From assembly GCA_900548735.1 (NCBI GenBank), contig URMC01000024.1, positions 1 through 21,560 on the forward strand: 21,560 nucleotides of DNA, written 5' to 3'. Both the position numbers and the translations under genes were made by a program. Origin of the DNA: an uncultured Eubacteriales bacterium (GTDB lineage: Bacteria; Bacillota; Clostridia; Oscillospirales; CAG-272). Of this stretch, positions 1-7,858 are shown piece by piece. The notes under the pieces are model-generated. The model was not told the DNA's origin. It worked only from the letters and a program-made list of their open reading frames with translations, and did no database searches. Position 1 is the stretch's first letter; the number at the start of each line of letters is the position of its first letter.

Positions 1-2
1 AA

Positions 3-947
3 CCGAAAAACGGTGCCGACCGCCTGATGATTGAAAACCTCAACCTGAAAAACAGCGAGGGCACGCAGATTCTGGACGGGGTCTCCTTTACCGCGCGTTC
101 CGGTGAAATCCTCGGCATTGCCGGGATTGCAGGGAGCGGGCAGAAAGAGCTGTTGGAGGCGATTGCCGGGCTCCAGCACCTGGAGAGCGGCGATATGATT
201 TTCCGCAACCCGAAAAAAGATCAGCCCGTGACCTTCTTCCACAAGGATTTACACCGGGTTAAGCAGTTGGCGGCAGAAGGGAAATTCCGCTACGAAAACG
301 GCGAAACGGTGGACTTTACCGGCAAAACCGATAAGGAGATCAGGGAACTTGTCAACGAGGGCAAGGTGCTGTTCAAAGAGGACGAGATCATCGACCTCAA
401 GGACAAGACCCCGCTTCAGATCCGGGAACTCGGAATCCGACTTTCCTTTGTGCCGGAGGATCGCCTTGGGATGGGGCTTGTCGGCAATATGGATATTGTG
501 GACAATATGATGTTGCGCAGTTACCGCAAGGGCAAGTCCATTTTTGTGGATCGCACCAAACCCGGCAACCTTGCCGATAAAGTGATTCACGACCTGGAGG
601 TGGCAACCCCGTCGGCTCATACGCCGGTGCGGCGGCTTTCGGGCGGGAACGTGCAAAAGGTGCTGGTGGGCAGAGAAATCGCCGCCGCGCCGAAAGTGCT
701 GATGGCGGCATATCCCGTGCGCGGGCTTGACATCAACTCCTCGTATATGATCTACCACCTGCTCAATGAGCAGAAGGAAAACGGCGTTGCCGTAATCTTT
801 GTGGGCGAGGATCTGGACGTGCTGATCGGGCTTTGCGACCGCATTCTTGTGATGTGCGGCGGAAAGGTCTCCGGCGTGGTGGACGGCAGAACCGCGAAAA
901 AAGAAGAAATCGGACTTTTGATGACCAAAAACGAAAGGAGCGTCTGA
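3..947 (+). CDS. Nucleoside/BMP-family ABC transporter ATP-binding protein, C-terminal part (5' end outside window)
   Basis: The reading frame is open from the window edge through the Met at 27, which lies inside a protein, so this is the C-terminal half of a two-domain ATPase like B. subtilis YufO (NupO) or sugar-type RbsA. What remains is the second nucleotide-binding domain. Counting from the Met at 27, a degenerate Walker A reads GIAGSGQKEL (33-42), the PEDR motif is at 143-146, the signature LSGGN at 204-208, and a Walker B-like stretch ends in RGLD (232-235). A degenerate Walker A and AA in place of acidic Walker B residues are usual for the second domain of this family. The cytoplasmic ATPase would power nucleoside uptake through the two permeases that follow. 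Odd: about 50 extra residues (70-125) between the start of the domain and PEDR, with a repeated look. The next gene starts 1 nt after the stop, with its ribosome site inside this gene. Substrate is inferred from family only. Confidence 0.9.
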   Translation, partial: PKNGADRLMIENLNLKNSEGTQILDGVSFTARSGEILGIAGIAGSGQKELLEAIAGLQHLESGDMIFRNPKKDQPVTFFHKDLHRVKQLAAEGKFRYENGETVDFTGKTDKEIRELVNEGKVLFKEDEIIDLKDKTPLQIRELGIRLSFVPEDRLGMGLVGNMDIVDNMMLRSYRKGKSIFVDRTKPGNLADKVIHDLEVATPSAHTPVRRLSGGNVQKVLVGREIAAAPKVLMAAYPVRGLDINSSYMIYHLLNEQKENGVAVIFVGEDLDVLIGLCDRILVMCGGKVSGVVDGRTAKKEEIGLLMTKNERSV

Positions 948-948
948 T

Positions 949-2118
949 ATGGAAGAAAAGGAACCCATGACAGGGTCTGCTTCCGCGGCGGCAGAGCCGG
1001 TAGCGGAAAAGAAACCGAAAACCCCGCTCTTTCATGTGACCAAACGGGCGCAGATCGGCTGGCAAAAATCAATCGGCATCCGTGCCATCGCGATTTTTGC
1101 GGCGCTGATTGTCTGTGCGGTCATTACGATCCTTTGCACGGGGGATAACCCGCTGGCGGTGTTCAAAACCATGGTGCAGGGCGCTTTCGGAAAGGGAAGA
1201 CTGCTGGTAACGATCCATGATATTGCGATTCTGCTTTGCATTTCGCTTGCCGTGACCCCCGCGTTTCGGATGCGCTTCTGGAATACCGGCGCCGAGGGGC
1301 AGACCCTGATGGGCGGTCTTGCCACGGCAATTGTGATGCTGAACTTCCACGATAAGGTGCCCACGGCGGTGCTGGTGCTTCTGATGTTGGTGGCGGCAGT
1401 GGTTGCCGGCGCCGCATGGGGCTTCATTCCGGCATTTTTCAAGGCACATTGGAACACTAACGAGACCCTTTTCACCCTGATGATGAACTATGTTGCCATG
1501 CAACTGGTTGAATATTTCCTGAAAATTGCGGACAAGACCGGCTCCAATACCGTGGGTCCGAAACTGCTTGGCACCGGCATCCCGAACCTGTTTGGCGTGC
1601 AGTATTTGCTGAACATCGTTGTGGTGGCAGTGCTGACAGGGCTTCTGTATGTATATCTGCAGTACAGCAAGCACGGATATGAAATCTCGGTAGTGGGCGA
1701 GAGCGAAAACACCGCAAAATATATCGGTATCAACGTCAAGCGCGTCATTATCCGCACCATGATTCTCTCCGGTGCCATTTGCGGCATTGCGGGGCTTCTG
1801 ATCGTGGGCGGTGCTTCGCACTCCATCAGTTCCAATATCGTGGACGGGCGCGGTTTTACGGCAATTATGGTATCTTGGCTTGCCAAATTCAATCCGCTTT
1901 ATATGGTTCTGACCACACTGCTTTTGGTTTTCCTTGGGCGTGGCGCGGATGAAATTTCCACCATCTTCGGGCTTAACTCCTCTTTCTCCGACATTATTAC
2001 GGGTGTGATCCTGTTCTTTATCATCGGTTGTGAGTTCTTTATCAATTATCAGATTCATTTTGACCGCCGTCCCTTTGCCAAGGAAGCGACCGATGGCACT
2101 GTAAAGGAGGAAAAGTAA
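949..2118 (+). CDS. ABC transporter permease, nucleoside/BMP family (YufP/NupP-like)
   Basis: A 389-residue integral membrane protein of the branched-chain/nucleoside permease family (BPD_transp_2). The first ~40 residues are hydrophilic and cytoplasmic. They are followed by about eight to ten hydrophobic segments, for example 45-63, 91-106, 120-132, 140-163, 219-237, 269-287 and 345-366. The family motif is seen as NTGAEGQ at 112-118 (usually NIGAEGQ), and GESENTAKYIGI at 250-261 fits the cytoplasmic loop that docks on the ATPase. The start at 949 is supported by AAAGGAG at 934-940 and 1-nt spacing from the upstream ATPase. It forms the membrane channel together with the next permease. Length fits the family (about 350-390). 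The substrate-binding lipoprotein is expected upstream, outside the window. Confidence 0.92.
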   Translation: MEEKEPMTGSASAAAEPVAEKKPKTPLFHVTKRAQIGWQKSIGIRAIAIFAALIVCAVITILCTGDNPLAVFKTMVQGAFGKGRLLVTIHDIAILLCISLAVTPAFRMRFWNTGAEGQTLMGGLATAIVMLNFHDKVPTAVLVLLMLVAAVVAGAAWGFIPAFFKAHWNTNETLFTLMMNYVAMQLVEYFLKIADKTGSNTVGPKLLGTGIPNLFGVQYLLNIVVVAVLTGLLYVYLQYSKHGYEISVVGESENTAKYIGINVKRVIIRTMILSGAICGIAGLLIVGGASHSISSNIVDGRGFTAIMVSWLAKFNPLYMVLTTLLLVFLGRGADEISTIFGLNSSFSDIITGVILFFIIGCEFFINYQIHFDRRPFAKEATDGTVKEEK

Positions 2119-2119
2119 G

Positions 2120-3100
2120 ATGAATTTTATTGCACAGTTTCTGCAACGCGCCATTTTGCAGGGCACCCCGCTTCTTTTCGGCGCAACGGGGGAGATTATT
2201 ACCGAAAAATCCGGCAACCTGAACCTCGGTATCCCCGGTATTATGTATGTCGGTGCGATTTCCGGCGTCATCGGCGGGTTTTTCTATCAGACTTCGGTCA
2301 AAAGCGTCAGTCCGTTTCTGGCAATTCTGATTCCTCTCCTTTCCTGTCTGATAGGTTCTTTGCTGGCGTCTCTCATTTACTGCTTCCTCACGATCACCCT
2401 GCATGCCAATCAGAACGTGACCGGTCTTGCGCTGACCACGTTTGGCGTGGGTTTCGGCAACTTTTTCGGCGGGTCGCTGATTAAGATTACCAAGAGTGAA
2501 GTGCCTTTTCTGGCGTTGGGTAAAATCGCAAAATATTATCATATGAGCCTGCCCTTTGCCTCAAAACTGGGTTGGTTTGGCACCATGTTTTTCTCTTACG
2601 GGTTCTTGGTTTACCTTGCCGTGATTTTGGCGATCGTCGCCACGGTAGTGTTGAAAAAGACCCGCATCGGGTTGCACCTGCGCGCGGTAGGGGAAAACCC
2701 CGCCACTGCGGACGCTGCAGGTATCAACGTGACCGGGTACAAGTATTTTGCCACCTGCATCGGCGGTATGGTCGCCGGGCTTGGCGGGCTTTACTTCATC
2801 ATGGACTACTCCGGCGGCATCTGGTCAAACAACGGTTTCGGGGATCGCGGCTGGCTTGCTATCGCAATCGTTATCTTCGCCATCTGGCGCCCGAATCTGG
2901 CGATTTTTGCCTCTTACCTCTTTGGCGCTTTGTATATTCTTTTCAATTACATCAACGCCAAAATGCAACTGTTGCCGATCATTCAGATGATCCCGTATGT
3001 AGTTACCATTGTGGCGCTGGTGCTGACCAGCGTGCGCAAAAAACGTGAAAATCAACCTCCGGCAAGCCTTGGGCTTTCCTACTTCCGTGAGGAGCGCTGA
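2120..3100 (+). CDS. ABC transporter permease, nucleoside/BMP family (YufQ/NupQ-like)
   Basis: A 326-residue membrane protein, the second and shorter permease of the transporter. The N-terminal signature GATGEIITEKSGNLNLGIPG (21-40) is the family's GGxxSERSGVVNIGxEG motif. GENPATADAAGI (191-202) matches the ATPase-contact loop, and GDRGWLAIAIVIFAIWRP (241-258) matches the conserved GRGFxAxAxxIxGxW region. Several hydrophobic segments alternate with short loops, consistent with 8-10 membrane spans. It begins 1 nt after the stop of the first permease, and AAAGGAGG at 2103-2110 lies in the end of that gene, so the three genes are one translationally linked operon. The gene closes with TGA, just ahead of a strong hairpin terminator. 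It should form a heterodimeric channel with the upstream permease; the transported nucleoside cannot be told from sequence. Confidence 0.92.
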   Translation: MNFIAQFLQRAILQGTPLLFGATGEIITEKSGNLNLGIPGIMYVGAISGVIGGFFYQTSVKSVSPFLAILIPLLSCLIGSLLASLIYCFLTITLHANQNVTGLALTTFGVGFGNFFGGSLIKITKSEVPFLALGKIAKYYHMSLPFASKLGWFGTMFFSYGFLVYLAVILAIVATVVLKKTRIGLHLRAVGENPATADAAGINVTGYKYFATCIGGMVAGLGGLYFIMDYSGGIWSNNGFGDRGWLAIAIVIFAIWRPNLAIFASYLFGALYILFNYINAKMQLLPIIQMIPYVVTIVALVLTSVRKKRENQPPASLGLSYFREER

Positions 3101-3110
3101 AATTTTCCAA

Positions 3111-3140
3111 AAATGCCCTTGGCAAAAGCCAAGGGCATTT
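3111..3140. terminator. Bidirectional rho-independent terminator between transporter operon and mecA
   Basis: A perfect 13-bp inverted repeat (3111-3123 with 3128-3140) with an AAAA loop. The stem core is CCCTTGGC/GCCAAGGG, flanked by A-runs on the left and a T-run (3138-3142) on the right. It sits 10 nt after the permease stop and abuts the stop of the convergent mecA gene. The flanking A and T tracts allow it to end transcription in both directions. Confidence 0.9.
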
Positions 3141-3141
3141 T

Positions 3142-3771
3142 TCAGTTCAGCATTCCGAGAATTTCCACCGCGGAGACCGGGCATACGCAGTGCCCGTGTT
3201 CCGAGAGATACAGCTTTGCGTGCTCCGCGTTTTCCCGCCTGCCGTATTCGGTCAGCATTCCGCGCCACGGGGGAATCCTGCAAGGGGCTTTTTTGGCGTT
3301 TTCCGCGCGTTCCGTCAGTTGAAGCCAGTAAGTGCCGCCGCTATCCCTCCAAGCGGCGCTCTCGCCCGGAAAATCCGCTCTCAGAAGCCGCAGGCACGCG
3401 GAAAGCAGAGAAGAGAGGTCAGGGAAGGAGTAGATTTCGCTTTTGGGCAACGCCCGCCGCATTGAGCGCGACGGGCGATTGGTTTCTTCCTTTTCGGAAA
3501 TACAGGGCTCCGATTCGCTGTACAACAACCCCATTTTTGTCACAAACAGCTCGCAGCCCCCTTCTTTGGAGGGGTACATTTGTATGTACACTTTATCCTT
3601 TGTTGCGTCAAACCCGGTGTCGGAACGGATGTCTGAAAGGATTTCCCGAAAAGCTTTTCTGGTAAAACTGTCCGCAAGATCCATTGTCTCGCAACGAAGT
3701 GCATAGCGTTTTGCGTCCTCAGCCGTCAGCATAATCTTCAGTTTGTTATCACTGATCCGTATCCATTCCAT
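3142..3771 (-). CDS. mecA: MecA-family adaptor protein for ClpC
   Basis: A 209-residue cytoplasmic adaptor. The N-terminal half has the MecA substrate-binding pattern: IRISDNKLKIMLTAEDAKRY, then REILSDIRSDTGFDATKDK, then YIQMYPSKEGGCELFVTKM. An acidic, low-complexity linker follows (about 82-112). The C-terminal half, starting near YSFPDLSSLLSACLRL and ending LTEYGR...LSEHGHCVCPVSAVEILGML, resembles the ClpC-binding domain of MecA. In Bacillus MecA delivers substrates such as ComK to ClpCP; the targets here are unknown. A GTG at 3774 is immediately followed by an ATG at 3771; AAGGTGG on the minus strand lies 7 nt before the ATG, so I prefer ATG. The gene is convergent with the transporter and divergent from the helicase. 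The C-terminal half is rich in Arg and Cys and less conserved than the N-terminal half. Confidence 0.82.
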   Translation of the reverse strand: MEWIRISDNKLKIMLTAEDAKRYALRCETMDLADSFTRKAFREILSDIRSDTGFDATKDKVYIQMYPSKEGGCELFVTKMGLLYSESEPCISEKEETNRPSRSMRRALPKSEIYSFPDLSSLLSACLRLLRADFPGESAAWRDSGGTYWLQLTERAENAKKAPCRIPPWRGMLTEYGRRENAEHAKLYLSEHGHCVCPVSAVEILGMLN

Positions 3772-3796
3772 CACGTCGCCACCTTTCTGTATTCCT

Positions 3797-3802
3797 ATTA
3801 TA
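3797..3802 (-). promoter_or_regulatory. Probable -10 element of mecA
   Basis: The minus strand reads TATAAT exactly here, about 26 nt before the mecA ATG, implying a very short leader. No good -35 match is found 16-18 nt upstream (the hexamer there is TAGCGG), so the promoter is either weak or activator-dependent. Confidence 0.45.
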
Positions 3803-3858
3803 GTCTCAAACCGGGTTTTCCGCTACCCCTAAAATTCTGGTAATTTTGCGGCGTTCCT

Positions 3859-3887
3859 TTGACATTCGGGGCGAAATGTGGTAAGAT
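3859..3887 (+). promoter_or_regulatory. Sigma-A-type promoter of the helicase gene
   Basis: TTGACA (3859-3864), a 17-nt spacer, then TAAGAT (3882-3887). The helicase ATG is 36 nt further on, with AGGAGGG (3908-3914) placed 8 nt before it. An AT-rich inverted repeat AAAATT-ctggt-AATTTT (3831-3847) lies just upstream of the -35. Confidence 0.75.
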
Positions 3888-3922
3888 AATAAGCAGAGAT
3901 TTCAAAGAGGAGGGTTGCCGCA

Positions 3923-6355
3923 ATGGTTTATCATACCGATACCTGTACCATGGAATTGTCGGTGCGCGAACTTTGCGAGCGCGCACACAAGAGCGGTAGC
4001 CTGGATACCGGGCGCCCGCGCCGCTCCCCGGAAAAACTGAACGCCGGCGCCGCATTGCACCGTGAGTTGCAGAAAAAGGGCGGGGAGAACTATCAGGCAG
4101 AGGTGCCGCTTTGCAACACAACCACCTGCCACGGCATTACCTATACAGTAGAGGGGCGCGCGGACGGGGTTTTGAACGAAAACGGCAAATGGATCGTCGA
4201 GGAGATCAAAACCACGGACAGCGGTCGCCTTTCCGCCCCCCGTCGCACGGACGCATACTCTCAACTGCGTTGCTATGCGTATTTTCTGACCGAGATTAAA
4301 GAACTTGCCGAAGTCACCCTTCGCTTGCGCATGATAGACCGGAAAACCGGAAAAGAAGAAAAAACAGACAGCGTGGCAAGGCGGGAGGATCTCAGCCTTT
4401 TTTACCTTTCTTTGCTGACAAGAATCGAGCCGTTTGCCAAGTTGGAGGTGCTGAGAAGGGAAGAACTGATCCCCTCCACCCTTTCCGTGTCCTTTCCGTA
4501 CCCGCACCCGCGGGAGGGGCAGGCAGAACTTGCGGAAGCCACTTTCCGCGCCATCCGGCGTAAAAAAACGCTGTTTGCCCAGGCGCCGACCGGGATCGGC
4601 AAAACCATGGCGACCCTGTATCCGGCAATCAAGGCGCTGGGGGAGGGGTATTGCGACCGGGTGTTTTACCTGACGGCAAAACAAAGCGTGCGGCGGGAGG
4701 CATATGCCGCGGCAGGAAAGCTGTTTGCGCGGGGCGCAAGGCTTCGCACTGTGATTCTTTACGCCAAGGAACAGATGTGCCTTTGTGAGGAGGGCTGCCG
4801 GGCAGGCAACCGCTCACATTGCAATCCGGGGGACTGCATTTATGCAAGAGGATACTATGACCGGGCGGATGATGCCGTGCTGGAATTGCTCTCCCGGCAA
4901 AACGGATTTCCGCGCAGTATCCTGTTGGAGGTTGCCCGTAAGCACCGCGTGTGCCCCTACGAATTGTCGCTGGATCTGTCGGAACAGTGCGAGATTATTA
5001 TCTGCGATTATAACTATGTATTTGACCCGTTTGTGTACCTGCGCCGGTATTTTGATGAGGACGGCGAGCGGGGCAGATATGTGTTTCTGATTGACGAGGC
5101 GCATAACCTGCCGGACAGAGCACGGGATATGTACTCGGCAAAATTGGAGTGCGGTGCGTTTGAAGCGCTGTACGCAAAGGTTAATGCCAGCGAGGAGCCC
5201 GACCTTGAAGTGATGCTTGGCGGCTTTATCATGACCATGCGGCGCCTGTCTAAATTGTGCAAGGAAAATTGCAATAAGTCCGGGGACGGTAGCGAAAACG
5301 GCTATTATTTGAACCACGCACCGCTGGAAAATTTTGCAAAAGAAGCGGCAAAATTCAAAGAAGCGGCGGACGCTTTTCTGAAAGCCAAACCGGAGCATCC
5401 GCACGCCACGGAACTATATCGTTTGTTTGTGGATGTCCGCAAATATCTGCTGGTCAACGAGTATTTTGACGAGCGGTTTCTTACCTATTTGCAACTGTTT
5501 CGCGGTGAATTTACGGTGCAGACCTACTGCCTTGACCCCTCAGGGGTACTGAAAAGTGCGCTGGGGCGGGCGGTTTCCTCTGTGCTGTTTTCCGCAACCC
5601 TGACCCCGCCGGATTATTTTGCCGACCTTTGCGGTTGCTCCGCTAATGCCGAAACCGTGGAACTGCCCTCGCCTTATGCGCCGGAAAATCTTTGCGTGAC
5701 GGTGGTGCCGGGTGTAGACACCACGATGGAAAACCGGGCAAAATCCTACCGTAAGGTTGCCACGCTGATCGCCGCTACGGTCAGCGCCAAGGCGGGAAAT
5801 TATCTTGTGTTTTTCCCCTCCTACGACTATCTGGAGGAAGTGCAGAAGCGCTTTGCCGAAAAGTACCCCCGTGTGGAGTGTATCGTTCAGCAAAAAAATA
5901 TGAATCCCCGGCAACGTGATGAGTTTTTGGCACGTTTCAAGGAGGATGAGGGGCGATTGCGTATCGGTTTTTGCGTACTGGGCGGCGGCTTTTCGGAGGG
6001 GGTCGATCTGCCCGGAAAACGCCTGATCGGCGCGATTGTGATCGGCGTGGGATTGCCCGGGCTTTCCAATGAGCGCAACTTCCTGCGGGATTACTTTGAA
6101 ATCAAGCGGGAACACGGATATGAGTATGCCTACACCTACCCCGGGATGAACCGCGTTCTGCAGGCGGCGGGGCGTGTGATCCGTACCGAGGAGGATCGCG
6201 GCGTTCTGGTGTTGATTGACAGTCGCTATGCCGCAGAGCCGTATCTGCATCTGTACCCATCCCATTGGCAGAATATCTGCGCGGCAGGGGATGCCGCGTC
6301 CCTCGCGCGTCGCGTTCAGCTTTTTTGGCAGGAGACGGAGCGAAAACATAAATAA
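3923..6355 (+). CDS. XPD/DinG-family Fe-S DNA helicase with N-terminal PD-(D/E)XK nuclease-like domain
   Basis: An 810-residue protein. Residues 1-150 look like a RecB/Cas4-type PD-(D/E)XK nuclease fold: D81 in EGRADGV, E94-I-K96 in IVEEIKTT, and Q114-x3-Y118 in YSQLRCY. The rest is a superfamily 2 Rad3/XPD helicase. Walker A is APTGIGKT (221-228); DEAH is at 391-394; motif III is FSATLTPP (556-563); motif V is GGGFSEGVDLPG (687-698); motif VI is QAAGRVIR (747-754). Cysteines 286, 288, 292, 300, 305 and 344 lie between Walker A and DEAH, where XPD helicases bind a 4Fe-4S cluster. Such enzymes unwind DNA 5'-3' and act in repair or on R-loops and other structures; the nuclease-like domain suggests coupled strand processing. 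It has its own promoter and is divergent from mecA. The helicase assignment is firm, nuclease activity is inferred from the motifs, and the biological target is unknown. Confidence 0.9.
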   Translation: MVYHTDTCTMELSVRELCERAHKSGSLDTGRPRRSPEKLNAGAALHRELQKKGGENYQAEVPLCNTTTCHGITYTVEGRADGVLNENGKWIVEEIKTTDSGRLSAPRRTDAYSQLRCYAYFLTEIKELAEVTLRLRMIDRKTGKEEKTDSVARREDLSLFYLSLLTRIEPFAKLEVLRREELIPSTLSVSFPYPHPREGQAELAEATFRAIRRKKTLFAQAPTGIGKTMATLYPAIKALGEGYCDRVFYLTAKQSVRREAYAAAGKLFARGARLRTVILYAKEQMCLCEEGCRAGNRSHCNPGDCIYARGYYDRADDAVLELLSRQNGFPRSILLEVARKHRVCPYELSLDLSEQCEIIICDYNYVFDPFVYLRRYFDEDGERGRYVFLIDEAHNLPDRARDMYSAKLECGAFEALYAKVNASEEPDLEVMLGGFIMTMRRLSKLCKENCNKSGDGSENGYYLNHAPLENFAKEAAKFKEAADAFLKAKPEHPHATELYRLFVDVRKYLLVNEYFDERFLTYLQLFRGEFTVQTYCLDPSGVLKSALGRAVSSVLFSATLTPPDYFADLCGCSANAETVELPSPYAPENLCVTVVPGVDTTMENRAKSYRKVATLIAATVSAKAGNYLVFFPSYDYLEEVQKRFAEKYPRVECIVQQKNMNPRQRDEFLARFKEDEGRLRIGFCVLGGGFSEGVDLPGKRLIGAIVIGVGLPGLSNERNFLRDYFEIKREHGYEYAYTYPGMNRVLQAAGRVIRTEEDRGVLVLIDSRYAAEPYLHLYPSHWQNICAAGDAASLARRVQLFWQETERKHK

Positions 6356-6405
6356 AGCCATTCCTGTGACAAGAAACAAAAAATTTGTAAAAATGCAATT
6401 CGGTA

Positions 6406-6434
6406 TTGATTTTCTTGCAAAAATGTGCTATAAT
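6406..6434 (+). promoter_or_regulatory. Promoter of the aminotransferase gene, with extended -10
   Basis: TTGATT (6406-6411), 17-nt spacer, TATAAT (6429-6434), preceded by TGC, which makes an extended -10. Predicted transcription start is near 6441, giving an ~80-nt leader before the ATG at 6521. This places the more upstream ATG at 6440 at or before the transcript start. Confidence 0.75.
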
Positions 6435-6520
6435 GCATTTTGCCCTCTACGGCGATGCTTTGCTTTTCGGGGGTGCGATACATATACAAAACTTCGTTAT
6501 ATTGCATTTTGGGAGGGCGC

Positions 6521-7810
6521 ATGAACTACCTGACACTGACAGAGGGCGAATTGCGTGGCGAGCTTGCCCGCCTGCACCACGAATACAAATCCTATTGCAA
6601 AAAAAATCTTTCACTGGATCTCTCGCGCGGAAAGCCGGGCAACAAACAGTTGGATCTGCTGACCGGAATGCTGGACTGTATTTCCACTGCGGAGGATTGC
6701 CGTTCCGCAAACGGCTTTGACTATCGCAACTATGGGCTGCTGGACGGCGTGCCGGAGGCGAAGCGGATGTTTGCCTCGCTTCTGCATTTGCCGGAATCCT
6801 ATATTATGGTGTGCGGAAACTCGTCACTGAACCTGATGTATGACGCGGTGGCACGTGCCATGCTTTACGGCGTTTGGGGCAGTGCACGCCCGTGGTGCCG
6901 TGAGGAAAAAGTAAAATTCGTTTGCCCCGCGCCCGGCTATGACCGGCATTTTGCCATTTGCGAATCACTGGGGCTTGAAATGGTGACCGTTCCGATGACG
7001 CCGACCGGACCCGATATGGACGCGGTGGAAGCGCTGGTCAATCACGACCCTGCCGTCAAAGGGATCTGGTGCAACCCAAAGTATTCAAATCCCGACGGAA
7101 TCACTTATTCCGACGAAACCGTGCGCCGTTTTGCCGCCCTGACCCCTGCGGCACCCGATTTCCGTATCTTTTGGGACAACGCCTACGCCGTGCACGACCT
7201 GTATCCGGATCGGCATGACGAGCTGTTGGATATTTTTGAGGAATGCCGCAAAACGGGCAGAGAAGATATGGTGTTTTACTTTGCTTCCACCTCCAAAATT
7301 TCTTTCCCCGGTTCCGGTGTGGCGATTCTTGCCGCCTCCGGCAACAATCTCTCGCAGATCAAGCCCATTATGGGCGTGCAGACAATCGGCTTTGATAAAA
7401 TCAATCAGATCCGCCATGTGCGTTATTTCAAAAATGCCGAAAACATCCACCGCCACATGATGGTGCTGGCGGATCTCATCCGCCCGAAGTTTGAAACCGT
7501 GGAAAGAATCCTTGAAGAAGACCTTGGCGACATGGGGTGTTGCCGGTGGACAAAACCGCTTGGCGGCTACTTTGTCAGCTTTTACACCAAGCCCGGCTGT
7601 GCCAAACGCACCTTTGATCTTTGCGGTTATGCCGGCGTCCGGCTGACGCAGGTCGGCGCTACGTATCCTTACCGCAAAGACCCGGAGGACAGCAATATCC
7701 GCATTGCCCCCACGTACCCGTCGGATGAGGAACTGGAGATTGCCATGCGCGTGTTTACCCTGGCGGTGCGGATGGCAACGCTGGAAAAACTGCTGGCAGA
7801 AGAAAAATAA
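6521..7810 (+). CDS. PLP-dependent aminotransferase, aspartate aminotransferase-like (PF12897-type)
   Basis: A 429-residue fold-type I aminotransferase. Seen: substrate/cofactor loop SRGKPGNKQLDL (36-47), CNPKYSNPDG (184-193) for the conserved Asn, FWDNAYAVHDLY (217-228) for the Asp and Tyr that bind the PLP pyridine ring, and ASTSKISFPGSG (255-266) in which K259 would form the Schiff base with PLP. The SRGKPG opening and NPKYSNPDG wording fit the PF12897 group, which includes the Corynebacterium aspartate aminotransferase, rather than the usual AspC type. Likely reaction: transfer of the amino group from aspartate or a related amino acid to 2-oxoglutarate; the true substrate is not certain. 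The ATG at 6521 is chosen because GGGAGG (6511-6516) precedes it and the promoter puts the transcript start near 6441. A 12-bp hairpin follows its stop, with a radical SAM gene 48 nt downstream. Confidence 0.88.
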   Translation: MNYLTLTEGELRGELARLHHEYKSYCKKNLSLDLSRGKPGNKQLDLLTGMLDCISTAEDCRSANGFDYRNYGLLDGVPEAKRMFASLLHLPESYIMVCGNSSLNLMYDAVARAMLYGVWGSARPWCREEKVKFVCPAPGYDRHFAICESLGLEMVTVPMTPTGPDMDAVEALVNHDPAVKGIWCNPKYSNPDGITYSDETVRRFAALTPAAPDFRIFWDNAYAVHDLYPDRHDELLDIFEECRKTGREDMVFYFASTSKISFPGSGVAILAASGNNLSQIKPIMGVQTIGFDKINQIRHVRYFKNAENIHRHMMVLADLIRPKFETVERILEEDLGDMGCCRWTKPLGGYFVSFYTKPGCAKRTFDLCGYAGVRLTQVGATYPYRKDPEDSNIRIAPTYPSDEELEIAMRVFTLAVRMATLEKLLAEEK

Positions 7811-7813
7811 ACC

Positions 7814-7840
7814 GAAAGAACGGCACAATGCCGTTCTTTC
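7814..7840 (+). terminator. Hairpin between aminotransferase and radical SAM genes (terminator or attenuator)
   Basis: A perfect 12-bp stem (7814-7825 with 7829-7840) with a 3-nt CAA loop starts 3 nt after the aminotransferase stop. The 3' arm ends CTTTC and is followed by TCTTT, only a weak U-tract, so termination is probably partial. No separate promoter was recognised for the next gene, whose ribosome site starts 7 nt after the stem. The hairpin may therefore reduce, not abolish, readthrough. Confidence 0.6.
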
Positions 7841-7858
7841 TCTTTGAAAGGAAAGATC

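Noticed and set aside
3923..6355. Helicase as part of a defence or CRISPR (Cas4/DinG) system
   Set aside because: Neighbours are a proteolysis adaptor and metabolic genes, and no cas genes, arrays or other defence genes are present in the window.
6440..6520. Upstream ATG for the aminotransferase, adding 27 residues
   Set aside because: It lies at the predicted transcription start, has no ribosome site, and the added residues do not fit the family; ATG 6521 has GGGAGG before it.
7844..7858. TTG start for the radical SAM protein
   Set aside because: The AAAGGA ribosome site would fall inside the coding part; ATG 7859 is correctly spaced from it.
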